NCBI GenBank assembly: GCA_963719855.1 | Contig: CAVRDK010000004.1 | Coordinates: 496,001 to 560,000 of the forward strand | Direction: 5' to 3' | Length of the DNA stretch: 64,000 nt | DNA from: CAIQPV01 sp963719855 | Lineage (GTDB): Bacteria; Pseudomonadota; Gammaproteobacteria; Burkholderiales; Gallionellaceae | Program-made: the position numbers and the translations under genes | The notes under the pieces: model-generated | What the model saw: only the letters and a program-made list of their open reading frames with translations | Told to the model about the DNA's origin: nothing | Databases searched by the model: none | Shown here: in pieces, positions 17,861-26,080 of the stretch | Numbering within the stretch: the stretch's first letter is position 1 | How the letters are laid out: every line of letters begins with the position of its first letter

Positions 17861-18215
17861 AGCGTTTGTTTCCGCCGTTCAGCTCGACGCTGACCTGATT
17901 GGGCAGGCAGATGGAAATTTCGCCTGCCTGTTTCAGCCAGCCTTGGCGCACGCAGTATTGGCGCGGGCTGGGATCGGCGGCGATGCGTGCCTGACCGTTG
18001 TGGATGGCAATTTGGCTAAGACCGAGCGGGCCGGGCACTTCGATGATCTGGTCGCGTGACAGGGGAACTTCGCGGAATATTATTCCGCCGCTGCGGATCA
18101 CCGCCTTGTCCGCCGCACCGCCTTGCCACAGCGTTGCGGCAAGCCATACTGTGAATAGCGAACCAAGCAATAACGCTATCCAGTCGCCAGCCTTAATGTG
18201 AGCGAGCGGGGACAT
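17841..18215 (-). CDS. NusG domain II-containing periplasmic protein
   Basis: A 124-residue protein with an N-terminal membrane anchor (about 11-32) and a small beta-rich domain with the NusG_II pattern: GGIIFREVPLSRDQIIEVPG, then IHNGQARIAADPSPRQYC and ISICLPNQVSVELNG. The start ATG at 18215 is 2 bp beyond the rapZ stop. No independent ribosome-binding site is seen, so coupling to rapZ is likely. It overlaps the Gx gene by 20 bp; the two families are commonly paired. The function is unknown. Confidence 0.75.
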   Translation of the reverse strand: MSPLAHIKAGDWIALLLGSLFTVWLAATLWQGGAADKAVIRSGGIIFREVPLSRDQIIEVPGPLGLSQIAIHNGQARIAADPSPRQYCVRQGWLKQAGEISICLPNQVSVELNGGNKRYDSLNY

Positions 18216-18217
18216 GA

Positions 18218-19063
18218 TTAATTGATGTTGCCAAGTTCGCGGTGGCGCAGCAGCACTTGCTGTTGCGTCTTGAAATAGCGCGCCAGTTTTTCCGCGAAAT
18301 ACACCGAGCGGTGTTGTCCACCGGTGCAGCCAATCGCAACAGTGAGGTAGCTGCGGTTGTCGGCGAGAAAGCAAGGCAGCCAGTTTTCGACGAAGGTGCG
18401 GATGTCATCGTACATCTTTTGTGCGGTGAGTGTGTGTTCAAGGAATTCGATCACCGCTGAGTCGCGTCCGCTCAGGGGGCGCAGCACGGGGTCGTAATGC
18501 GGATTGGGCAGGCAGCGCACGTCGAACACCATGTCGGCATCGAGCGGGATGCCGTTCTTGAAACCGAACGACTGGAACAGCAGAGTAAGGCGCGCGCGAT
18601 CCACCTGGATAAAGTCTTTGACCCAAGCGCGCAGCGCATTGGCACCAAGTTCGCTGGTGTCGATGTGGTGACCGATATGACCGATTTCGGCAAGCATATC
18701 GCGCTCGCGCTGCACGCATTCCGGCAGAGTCATCTTGTCATCGCTCAATGGATGGCGGCGGCGCGTTTCGGAAAAGCGTTTGACCAGCGTGTCGGTCTGT
18801 GCATCAAGGAAAAGCAAGTGTACATCAAGACCATATTGCTTGAGTTGTTCGATGTAATGCGGCAGTTGTTGCACACTACTGCCGCTACGTACGTCTATGC
18901 TGACGGCGACACGCGTGTTGCCAGACTGGCGCAAATTGTCCATCAGGGCGGATAACAACTCGGCGGGCAAATTGTCCACGCAGTAATAGCCGCTGTCCTC
19001 CAGCACCTTGAGCGCGACGCTCTTGCCAGAGCCGGATAGGCCACTGATCAGAAATAGCTGCAT
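18218..19063 (-). CDS. rapZ: RNase adapter protein RapZ
   Basis: A 281-residue P-loop protein (Walker A GLSGSGKSVAL at the N-terminus) of the RapZ/YvcJ family. In enterobacteria RapZ guides RNase E to the GlmZ sRNA and senses glucosamine-6-phosphate; elsewhere it binds nucleotides. The C-terminal DVRCLPNPHYDPVLRPLSG and VAIGCTGGQHRSVYFAEKL motifs are diagnostic. The start at 19063 overlaps the hprK stop region (TAATATG). It stands in the classical rpoN-hpf-ptsN-hprK-rapZ order. Confidence 0.93.
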   Translation of the reverse strand: MQLFLISGLSGSGKSVALKVLEDSGYYCVDNLPAELLSALMDNLRQSGNTRVAVSIDVRSGSSVQQLPHYIEQLKQYGLDVHLLFLDAQTDTLVKRFSETRRRHPLSDDKMTLPECVQRERDMLAEIGHIGHHIDTSELGANALRAWVKDFIQVDRARLTLLFQSFGFKNGIPLDADMVFDVRCLPNPHYDPVLRPLSGRDSAVIEFLEHTLTAQKMYDDIRTFVENWLPCFLADNRSYLTVAIGCTGGQHRSVYFAEKLARYFKTQQQVLLRHRELGNIN

Positions 19064-19064
19064 A

Positions 19065-20003
19065 TTACTGGTCCAGCATATGCTGCTCGTGGCGGCTGAT
19101 GAATTCCTGCATGGTGTCAATGCCACGCTGTTGCAGCACAAAGTTGCGCGCGGCGGCTTCCACCAGCACGGCAAGGTTGCGTCCGGCCACGACCGGAATG
19201 CTGACCGTGCGAATTTTTATACCGAGAATTTCCTGGCTGCTGGCGTTAATCGGCAGGCGATCAAGTTGCGATACGTCCCCGCCGGGGGGACGGTGCAGGT
19301 GCACGATGAGCTTCAGGCCTTTCTTGCGACGCACCGCAGTCTCGCCGAACATGGTGCGGATGTTGAGTACACCTAATCCGCGCACTTCGAGAAAGTCACG
19401 CAAAAGTTCAGGGCAGCGCCCTTCCAGTGTTTCCGGCGAGACGCGGTATACCTCGGTGATGTCGTCAGCCACCAAACCATTGCCGCGCGTGATGAGTTCA
19501 AGTCCCAGTTCGCTCTTGCCGACGGCGCTGTCGCCGGTGATGAGCACGCCGACGCCCATTACATCGAGGAACACGCCGTGCAGTGTGGTGGATACAGCCA
19601 GAGCCTTGACGATGTAATGGCGCATCAACCACATTAGATGCACGCTGGGCAACGGCGAACGGAACAGCGGCGTGTGGGTGCGGTTGGCGTAATCTATTAA
19701 TCCCTGCGGAATTTCTGCTTCACCCGCCACTACAAGGCACAGGCAATTGCCGCGTTCGAGTTGCGCCAGCGCATCGGCGAAGGCGGCGGGGGAAAGCAAG
19801 CGCAAGTAGTCAAATTCGGTGTCACTCAATACCTGCACCCAATTCGGGTGGATCAGATTGAGGTGACCGATCAGTCCTTGGTTGGAAGCATTAATCAGTT
19901 CGCTGTCGAGTATTTTGGCGGCGCCGTCGGCGCCGGCAACCCAAGTCAAGGCTAGCCGTTCCTGTTTGTCTTCGAAGAGTTGCTGGATGTTGACCTGTGC
20001 CAT
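19065..20003 (-). CDS. hprK: HPr kinase/phosphorylase
   Basis: A 312-residue bifunctional enzyme that phosphorylates and dephosphorylates HPr on serine. The N-terminal DRTGG-like domain is followed by the kinase domain with the P-loop GDSAVGKSELGLEL and the family signature EVRGLGVLNIRTMFG. In betaproteobacteria it belongs to the PTS-Ntr regulatory chain with PtsN. HPr itself is not encoded in the window. Confidence 0.93.
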   Translation of the reverse strand: MAQVNIQQLFEDKQERLALTWVAGADGAAKILDSELINASNQGLIGHLNLIHPNWVQVLSDTEFDYLRLLSPAAFADALAQLERGNCLCLVVAGEAEIPQGLIDYANRTHTPLFRSPLPSVHLMWLMRHYIVKALAVSTTLHGVFLDVMGVGVLITGDSAVGKSELGLELITRGNGLVADDITEVYRVSPETLEGRCPELLRDFLEVRGLGVLNIRTMFGETAVRRKKGLKLIVHLHRPPGGDVSQLDRLPINASSQEILGIKIRTVSIPVVAGRNLAVLVEAAARNFVLQQRGIDTMQEFISRHEQHMLDQ

Positions 20004-20118
20004 GTTTGTTATCCTAATAAAGGCAGTAGGAAGCCGTAAGACGCAAGTTGGTAGTCAAACCCCGCACAGCGGACAATGCCAGCTAACAATTTACGCCTTA
20101 CGTCTAAGGTGTTCAAGC

Positions 20119-20574
20119 CTATGCCTTCCAGTTGGTAAATAACTGATGAATAACTATGGGGTCATTGCTGGCCTGCAATTGTTCGCGGAAGGTTTTGTCG
20201 CTGAACATTTGTGCCAATTCGCCGAGCAGTTGCAGGTGCAGGTCGGTGGCGCGTTCCGGCACCAGCAGCACGAAAATGAGATTGACCGGTTGGCCATCCG
20301 GTGCGTCAAAGGGGATGGCTGCTTCCGTTTTGACAAAGGCGGCAACGGCGTCGCGCAGGTTTTTGATGCGGCCATGCGGGATTGCCACGCCTTGCCCGAG
20401 GCCGGTGGAGCCGAGCTTCTCGCGGGCGAACAGGCTGTCGAACACCTGGCTGCGCGCGATTTGCCGGGTGTTTTCAAATAGTATCCCGACTCGTTCAAAC
20501 ACCCGTTTTTTACTGGTTGAATCGATGTCCAGTATGACGTTTTCGAGCGGGAGGATAGTGCTAATCAGATTCAT
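20119..20574 (-). CDS. ptsN: PTS nitrogen-regulatory IIA protein (EIIA-Ntr)
   Basis: A 151-residue EIIA domain of the mannitol/fructose type; the phospho-acceptor His is in GQGVAIPHGRI (about residue 68). It is the terminal acceptor of the PTS-Ntr chain and in other bacteria controls potassium transport and stress responses. The start MNLISTILPLENV at 20574 fits the family; an ATG four codons upstream (20586) is possible. The 115-bp gap to hprK has short direct/inverted CGTAAGACG-type repeats, unlike the tight spacing elsewhere in this block. Confidence 0.92.
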   Translation of the reverse strand: MNLISTILPLENVILDIDSTSKKRVFERVGILFENTRQIARSQVFDSLFAREKLGSTGLGQGVAIPHGRIKNLRDAVAAFVKTEAAIPFDAPDGQPVNLIFVLLVPERATDLHLQLLGELAQMFSDKTFREQLQASNDPIVIHQLFTNWKA

Positions 20575-20601
20575 AGATTCAACCATGACTGGATAGGGTA
20601 A

Positions 20602-20620
20602 GGGCGGCTACTGGCCGCCC
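20602..20620 (-). terminator. Stem-loop after hpf
   Basis: GGGCGGC (20602-20608) and GCCGCCC (20614-20620) form a strong 7-bp stem with a 5-nt loop just beyond the hpf stop. The following minus-strand bases (TTACCC) are a poor T run, so it may attenuate or stabilise the transcript rather than fully terminate it. Confidence 0.55.
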
Positions 20621-20626
20621 TGCTTG

Positions 20627-20956
20627 TTACTCTTGTTCTACTACCGGAAGTTTGCCGGAGCCATCATGGCGACGAGCGGAATTCTTTTCCTTGTGCTTGA
20701 GGATCTGGCGGTCAAGCTTTTCGACCAGGTTGTCGATGGCGACATACAGGTTCTCATCGTCGCATTCCACAAAAATCGTCTTGCCGCTGAGGTGCACATT
20801 GGCCTCGGCTTTTTGTTTCAGTTTATCCACGGAAAGGATAACGTTTACGTCAATCACGTTATCGAAGTGACGTTTGACCTTGCCGATTTTGCTTAGCACA
20901 TGCTCACGGATGGCGGGGGTGATTTCCAGATGGTGTCCGCTGAGATTGAGGTTCAT
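20627..20956 (-). CDS. hpf: Ribosome hibernation-promoting factor (HPF/YfiA family)
   Basis: A 109-residue short HPF that binds the 30S decoding region and drives ribosome hibernation in stationary phase. It starts MNLNLSGHHLEITPAIREHV and has the conserved IDNLVEKLDRQILKHKEK. It sits directly after rpoN, its usual place in proteobacteria, with GGAGCAAGCC upstream of the start. Confidence 0.92.
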   Translation of the reverse strand: MNLNLSGHHLEITPAIREHVLSKIGKVKRHFDNVIDVNVILSVDKLKQKAEANVHLSGKTIFVECDDENLYVAIDNLVEKLDRQILKHKEKNSARRHDGSGKLPVVEQE

Positions 20957-20972
20957 GGCTTGCTCCTTATGG

Positions 20973-22397
20973 TTAGAGTGATTTACGAAGATTGACCGGG
21001 AGAATATGCATCAATTCCCGGTATTTTGCCACGGTACGCCGGGCAACTAATATGCCCTGCAGTGCCAGGATTTCGGACATGCGGCTGTCGGAGAGGGGAT
21101 GCTGCGCATCTTCCTGTCCGACCAGCTGCTTGATGAGGGCGCGGATGGCGGTGGAGGAACAGGTGCCACCCGCTTCGGTGGCGACGCCGCTACCGAAGAA
21201 ATATTTGAGTTCGTAGATGCCGCGCGGGGTGAGCATGAACTTCTGCGTGGTCACGCGCGAGATGGTGGATTCATGCAGTTCGAGCTCGTCGGCGATTTCG
21301 CGCAGCACCAGCGGCCGCATGGCGATCTCGCCGTATTCGAAGAAGTGGCGCTGGCGCTCGACGATGGCCTGCGACACGCGCAGGATGGTGTCGAAACGTT
21401 GTTGCATGTTTTTGATAAACCAGCGCGCTTCCTGCAATTGTCCGGCAAGTTGTTGCGCATTTTTCTCGCCGCGCTGCTGCAAAATGCTGGCATACATCTG
21501 GTTGACGCGCAGGCGCGGCATGGCCTCTGTGTTGAGGCGCGCGCGCCAGCTTCCCTTGTGGCGTTCCACCACCACATCCGGCACCACATAGTCGGCGGCG
21601 CGCTGTTGGAATTCCGCGCCGGGCTTGGGTTTGAGATGAACGATCAGGTCTTGCGCGGTGCGCAACGCGGCGTCATCGCAATGCAGTGTTTTCTTCAGCT
21701 TGACGAAGTCGCGCGCCGCCAGCAGACCGAGGTGCTGCGTTACGATGCCTAACGCCACATCGCGCCCCGGTGTGTCTTGCGGCAAAGCCTTGAGTTGCAG
21801 AGCCAGGCATTCGCCCAGAGTGCGTGCGCCGATGCCTGGATCGCCCAAATTTTGCAATTGCACCAGTGCGGTTTCCAGATCGTCCAGCGTGATTTCCAGT
21901 TCCTGGGGCAACAGTTCGGCGATTTCTTCCAGCGGCTGCGCCAGATAGCCATTCTCGTCCAGCGCATCGATCAGCAGGCCGATGATTTTTCTGTCGCGTT
22001 CGTCGAGCTGGCTCATGTTGAGTTGCCAGATCAGGTGTTCGCGCAAGCTGGGAGTGTCCGCCACGACTTCGGAGTAGGTCTCGTCGTCGTCCGTTGGGCC
22101 GGCGGAGGAAAATGAGGATTCGTTCCAGTCTTCCTTGGACCAGTCTACATCGGAGGATTGCGGCGACTCTTCGTTCGCCGCTGCGCTTTCTGTAACAGAA
22201 GCAGTTGTGGCATCGCCGTGCGCATAAGGGAGTTCGGCATCATCGTCCTCGCGCTCGAGCAAGGGATTCTCGTCCAGCAGGCGTTCCACTTCCTGAGTGA
22301 CTTCCAGAGTAGAAAGTTGTAACAGGCGTATGGACTGCTGCAACTGGGGAGTGAGCATCAGTTGCTGGGATTGCCTGAGTTGCAGAGCGGGTTTCAT
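20973..22397 (-). CDS. rpoN: RNA polymerase sigma-54 factor
   Basis: A 474-residue sigma-54. The N-terminal activator-interacting region LRQSQQLMLTPQLQQSIRLL is present, then an acidic region II (about 50-120), the core-binding domain, a HTH (about 355-385) and the C-terminal RpoN box ARRTVAKYRE (about 452-461), which reads the -24 element. It lies between lptB and hpf, but a MITE-like element of about 150 bp separates it from lptB. Confidence 0.95.
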   Translation of the reverse strand: MKPALQLRQSQQLMLTPQLQQSIRLLQLSTLEVTQEVERLLDENPLLEREDDDAELPYAHGDATTASVTESAAANEESPQSSDVDWSKEDWNESSFSSAGPTDDDETYSEVVADTPSLREHLIWQLNMSQLDERDRKIIGLLIDALDENGYLAQPLEEIAELLPQELEITLDDLETALVQLQNLGDPGIGARTLGECLALQLKALPQDTPGRDVALGIVTQHLGLLAARDFVKLKKTLHCDDAALRTAQDLIVHLKPKPGAEFQQRAADYVVPDVVVERHKGSWRARLNTEAMPRLRVNQMYASILQQRGEKNAQQLAGQLQEARWFIKNMQQRFDTILRVSQAIVERQRHFFEYGEIAMRPLVLREIADELELHESTISRVTTQKFMLTPRGIYELKYFFGSGVATEAGGTCSSTAIRALIKQLVGQEDAQHPLSDSRMSEILALQGILVARRTVAKYRELMHILPVNLRKSL

Positions 22398-22426
22398 TTT
22401 ACAGTTGCTACTGATGCGGTGCGTTT

Positions 22427-22574
22427 ATAGGACATCTCTAAAAATCCAGATTTCATCCCAACTGCTGCGTTGCGGAAAAAATTTCTTGCTTACATATCCT
22501 ACATATGTGGCGCGGCGAAATTCTTCCCGCGCCTTGCATTTGGGCGAACTCTGAATTTTTAGAGACATCCTATA
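22427..22574. mobile_element. MITE-like dispersed element, copy 2 (148 bp)
   Basis: Terminal inverted repeats of 22 bp (starting TATAGGACATCTCTAAAAA and ending TTTTTAGAGACATCCTATA; about 19/22 matching) flank an interior with CTGCGTTGC, CTTACATATCC and CGCGCCTTG in the same order as copy 1. It fills the lptB-rpoN gap and contributes the lptB stop codon (TAG at 22572-22570). It has no coding capacity. Confidence 0.75.
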
Positions 22575-23292
22575 GTTTGAAATGCTCGCCGAGATAGACT
22601 TTTCTCACGCCCTCATTATAAATGATTTCGTCAGGTTTGCCTTCTGCCATAACCGCCCCCGCGTTGATAATGTAAGCGCGGTCGCATATCCCCAATGTTT
22701 CCCGAACGTTATGATCAGTAATCAGTACGCCGATGTCACGCTCCTTGAGGAAGTGGATGATCTTCTGGATGTCTCGTACGGCTATTGGATCCACCCCGGC
22801 GAAAGGCTCGTCCAGCAGGATAAAGCGCGGGTTGGTGGCTAATGCACGGGCGATCTCGACGCGTCGCCGCTCTCCCCCGGACAGGCTGATGGCCGGGTTG
22901 CTGCGGATATGCGTGATATGCAAGTCTATCAGCAATTCCTCCGTCCGCGACTGGATTTCATCTTCATCGTGGCCTTGCAGCTCCAATACCGCCTGGATAT
23001 TTTGCGATACGGTAAGGCGGCGGAAGATGGAAGCCTCCTGCGGCAAATAGCCCAGCCCCAGCCGCGCGCGGCGGTGTATCGGCAAATGGGTGACGTTCTG
23101 CTCGTCAATGAAAATGTCGCCGCCGTCTGTGGTCACCAACCCGACTATCATGTAGAAGCAGGTGGTCTTGCCCGCGCCGTTGGGACCCAGCAAGCCGACC
23201 ACCTCGCCGCTTTTCAGCGACAGTGAAACATCATGCACTACAGTGCGGGAACGATAGCGTTTGTTGAGGGAGACAGCGCGCAGTTCGCTCAT
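22570..23292 (-). CDS. lptB: LPS export ABC transporter ATP-binding protein
   Basis: A 240-residue ATPase of the LptB2FG complex, which extracts lipopolysaccharide from the inner membrane. Walker A GPNGAGKTTC, signature LSGGERRRVEIARALA and Walker B FILLDEPFAGVDP are intact. It overlaps lptA by 4 bp. Its last codons and stop lie at the edge of a MITE-like element. Confidence 0.95.
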   Translation of the reverse strand: MSELRAVSLNKRYRSRTVVHDVSLSLKSGEVVGLLGPNGAGKTTCFYMIVGLVTTDGGDIFIDEQNVTHLPIHRRARLGLGYLPQEASIFRRLTVSQNIQAVLELQGHDEDEIQSRTEELLIDLHITHIRSNPAISLSGGERRRVEIARALATNPRFILLDEPFAGVDPIAVRDIQKIIHFLKERDIGVLITDHNVRETLGICDRAYIINAGAVMAEGKPDEIIYNEGVRKVYLGEHFKL

Positions 23293-23882
23293 TGCTTACC
23301 CTCGGGCCGGGACAAGGTGTCTGTCGGCTTGATTGGCAGCGATTCGGTTGCGGGGGGGGGCGCCGTGGTTTTGGGTTGGAAAATAGCGCGCACTCGCCCC
23401 TTGCCTGGTACACCTGTGGGCTGATTTGGCGCCATGTGCACCTGGAAAATTTCCGTCTTGGCGTTATAGGTAATATGGTCGCCGCGCACCTCGTCCTGTT
23501 TCTTGATTATGTGTGCATGGCCGAAAAAATCTACGGTCTCGTTCTGGGCATCGTATTCGATACGCTCGCCGTAACCTTCCACATACTCGTCAAGCCCCTC
23601 GCGCTTTTGGCGGAAGCTGGCGAGTTTCCCGGTGGCCGTGCCGTGAGAGAAACCATTTTTGTCTTGCACCACGACAAGCTTGTCGCCGTGGATAGTCATC
23701 GTGCCCTGAGTGAGCAGTACCTTGCCATCAAAGGTACTGACCTGTTTGGCGTCGTCTACATTGGCATGATCCGACTCCAGATGCACAGGTTTGTCGCGGT
23801 CGGCACGCTCGGCGTGGCTTGGGTTGCAAGCAAGCGCCAGGCAGAGCAGGGTGATGGTGCGATTAATGCCGGATAATTTCAT
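23289..23882 (-). CDS. lptA: Lipopolysaccharide transport periplasmic protein LptA
   Basis: A 197-residue periplasmic protein with a signal peptide (cleavage after NPSHA, about residue 24) and an OstA-type beta-jellyroll that bridges LptC to LptD. LESDHANVDDAKQVSTFDGK and the later GERIEYDAQNETVDFFGHA fit the family. The Pro-rich C-terminal tail is slightly longer than average. It overlaps lptC by 20 bp and lptB by 4 bp. Confidence 0.92.
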   Translation of the reverse strand: MKLSGINRTITLLCLALACNPSHAERADRDKPVHLESDHANVDDAKQVSTFDGKVLLTQGTMTIHGDKLVVVQDKNGFSHGTATGKLASFRQKREGLDEYVEGYGERIEYDAQNETVDFFGHAHIIKKQDEVRGDHITYNAKTEIFQVHMAPNQPTGVPGKGRVRAIFQPKTTAPPPATESLPIKPTDTLSRPEGKQ

Positions 23883-24450
23883 GTTGGCTTCTGACTTGTG
23901 CGAGCAGTTTCATTATGCGTGTCTTGTTATCGAATGTCATGCCCACCGCGTGTATGGCAGTGTTTGCACCCGTCATGGTGACGGGGCGGTCGGTGTCCAT
24001 CAGGTCGAGGTCGGGAACGGCGTGCAAGTAAGTGGTGGTAAGAGTCATCTCGCTTTGCGCGGCATTGGCGGCGCGCACGATTTTTACATCTCCGTGCAGG
24101 AATATTTCTTTACCATTGCTCGATATTTCTGCCTGTCTGGCAGAAGTATAAACGGGCGGGCGATCCGGATAAAGGGTGCTCAGTTGCGGATCGTCCAGAT
24201 GGGTGCTGTTATTGTCGGGGTAATGCACCATTTTTTGTGCGTACAAGATAAAGTGCGGCGCACCTTGTTCATTCAGGGTGGTGGCGGCAAATTTGCTGGC
24301 TATGAAGTCAGGGTCATGGCGCTTGCTGGCGTCGGGCGCGAGCAGCAGGGGACGCACCTGCTGGTTTAGCCAATAGGTCGCCCCCAGCAGCAACAGCAGC
24401 GGCAACAGGGGTGACCACTCGCGCAGCCGTTGCAGGCGTCCGGTTCTCAT
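23863..24450 (-). CDS. lptC: LPS export ABC transporter periplasmic protein LptC
   Basis: A 195-residue bitopic protein: N-terminal membrane helix (about 13-30), then a jellyroll domain with KFAATTLNEQGAPHFILYAQ and VKIVRAANAAQSEMTL. LptC receives LPS from LptB2FG and passes it to LptA. I chose ATG 24450, which overlaps the kdsC stop by 4 bp; longer starts would lie within kdsC. Confidence 0.9.
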   Translation of the reverse strand: MRTGRLQRLREWSPLLPLLLLLGATYWLNQQVRPLLLAPDASKRHDPDFIASKFAATTLNEQGAPHFILYAQKMVHYPDNNSTHLDDPQLSTLYPDRPPVYTSARQAEISSNGKEIFLHGDVKIVRAANAAQSEMTLTTTYLHAVPDLDLMDTDRPVTMTGANTAIHAVGMTFDNKTRIMKLLAQVRSQHEIIRH

Positions 24451-24989
24451 ATGAGGTAAGACTCCAATTGGGCTTCCAGCGTACCCTGCGCCGTCATCAA
24501 CAACTCGCACACTTCGCGCACCGCACCATGTCCGGCGTTGCGGCGGGTGACATAGTGAGCGCGGTCGCGCACCACCTGTGGCGCATCCGGCACGCTCAAC
24601 GCCAGCCCGACACGGATCATCACCGGCAGATCCACCACGTCGTCGCCCATGAAGGCAGCCGCTTCCGGTGCGATGCGCAATTCGGCGAGCAAAGTTTGCA
24701 TGGTGGTCAGCTTGTCATGCACGCCCTGGTAGAGGCGGGTGATGCCGAGATTCTGCGCGCGCAACTCCACGCAACGCGAGGCGCGTCCGGTAATGATAGC
24801 CAGCTCCACACCGGATGCCTTGAGCATTTTCAGGCCGTGTCCATCCAGCGCGTTGAAGCACTTGAATTCCTCGCCAGAATCGGACAGGTACAGGCCGCCG
24901 TCGGTCATGACGCCATCCACGTCGAAGGCGATCAGGCGGATGGATTTTGCCGCTTCGACAAGCTCAGCATGATCGGGGTTTAGATGCAT
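24447..24989 (-). CDS. kdsC: 3-deoxy-D-manno-octulosonate 8-phosphate phosphatase
   Basis: A 180-residue HAD-superfamily phosphatase without a cap domain that hydrolyses Kdo-8-phosphate to Kdo. Catalytic motif I is FDVDGVMTDG (about 21-30), motif II ITGR, and motif IV FMGDDVVDLPVM. It overlaps kdsD by one base and lptC by 4 bp. Confidence 0.93.
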   Translation of the reverse strand: MHLNPDHAELVEAAKSIRLIAFDVDGVMTDGGLYLSDSGEEFKCFNALDGHGLKMLKASGVELAIITGRASRCVELRAQNLGITRLYQGVHDKLTTMQTLLAELRIAPEAAAFMGDDVVDLPVMIRVGLALSVPDAPQVVRDRAHYVTRRNAGHGAVREVCELLMTAQGTLEAQLESYLI

Positions 24990-25975
24990 CAGATTACTTT
25001 CGCACGTAGCAGGTCGTGCATGTTCAGCGCGCCGACCAGCTTGTTATCGGCATCCACCACCAGCATCTGGCTGATGTTGTATTGTTCCATCACCTGCACC
25101 GCTTCCGCTGCCAGCGCATCCGGGCCTATGCTGCGCGGGTTGCGCGACATCACTTCGCTGACCGGGGTAGTGGCGAAGTCCAGCCTCTTCTCCAACGTGC
25201 GGCGCAAATCGCCATCGGTATAAATACCGAGTACGCGCTGCGTATCATCCACGATGGCGGTCATACCTAGCCGTTTGCGTGTGATTTCCAGCACCGCCTC
25301 GGACAACAGGGCATTATCCCCGACAGCGGGGATTTCTGCGTCGGCATGCATAATGTCGCGCACGTGGGTGAGCAGGCGTCGACCCAGATTGCCGCCGGGA
25401 TGCGAGCGGGCAAAATCCTCCGCGCCGAATCCCCTGGCATCCAGCAGCGCCACGGCGAGCGCATCGCCCAGCGCCAGCGCCGCCGTGGTGCTGGCGGTAG
25501 GTGCCAGCCCCATCGGGCAAGCTTCCTTGTCCACCGCCGCATTGAGGTGCGCATCCGCCGCCTGCGCCAGAGTGGATTGCGGGTTGCCTGTCAGGCTGAT
25601 CAGCTTTGCGCCTTGGCGTTTGATCACTGGCACAATGGTGAGCAGTTCTTCGCTTTCGCCGGAATATGACAGCGCGATAAACACATCCTCTGAGGTAATC
25701 ATGCCGAGGTCGCCGTGGCTGGCCTCGGCGGGATGCACGAAATACGCAGGTGTGCCGGTGCTGGACAGGGTGGAAGCGATCTTGCGCGCGATGTGGCCGG
25801 ACTTGCCCATGCCGCTGACGATCACCCGTCCTTCACAGGACAGGATGATGTCGAGCGCGCGCAGGAAAGTTTCGTCTATGCGTTGCGTGAGCGCCTGCAC
25901 GGCGGCGGCTTCAATACTGAGCACCTCGCGTGCCAAGTCGAGTGCACGCGGGGCGGCGGTGATGGCTTTATTCAT
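24989..25975 (-). CDS. kdsD: Arabinose-5-phosphate isomerase
   Basis: A 328-residue enzyme that converts ribulose-5-phosphate to arabinose-5-phosphate for Kdo synthesis. An N-terminal SIS domain (GMGKSGHIARKIASTLSSTG, then HGDLGMI) is followed by two CBS domains (about 205-328). It heads the kdsD-kdsC-lptCAB set, 105 bp from the divergent antiporter gene. Confidence 0.93.
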   Translation of the reverse strand: MNKAITAAPRALDLAREVLSIEAAAVQALTQRIDETFLRALDIILSCEGRVIVSGMGKSGHIARKIASTLSSTGTPAYFVHPAEASHGDLGMITSEDVFIALSYSGESEELLTIVPVIKRQGAKLISLTGNPQSTLAQAADAHLNAAVDKEACPMGLAPTASTTAALALGDALAVALLDARGFGAEDFARSHPGGNLGRRLLTHVRDIMHADAEIPAVGDNALLSEAVLEITRKRLGMTAIVDDTQRVLGIYTDGDLRRTLEKRLDFATTPVSEVMSRNPRSIGPDALAAEAVQVMEQYNISQMLVVDADNKLVGALNMHDLLRAKVI

Positions 25976-26080
25976 GGCAGGAATTATAGCAGTGCGCCCA
26001 ATTGACCGTGAAATTTTGAAAGGATGCGCGACTTAGTGCATTATCGGGGTACGACAAACTTTGCTGCTTGAAACATAAGC

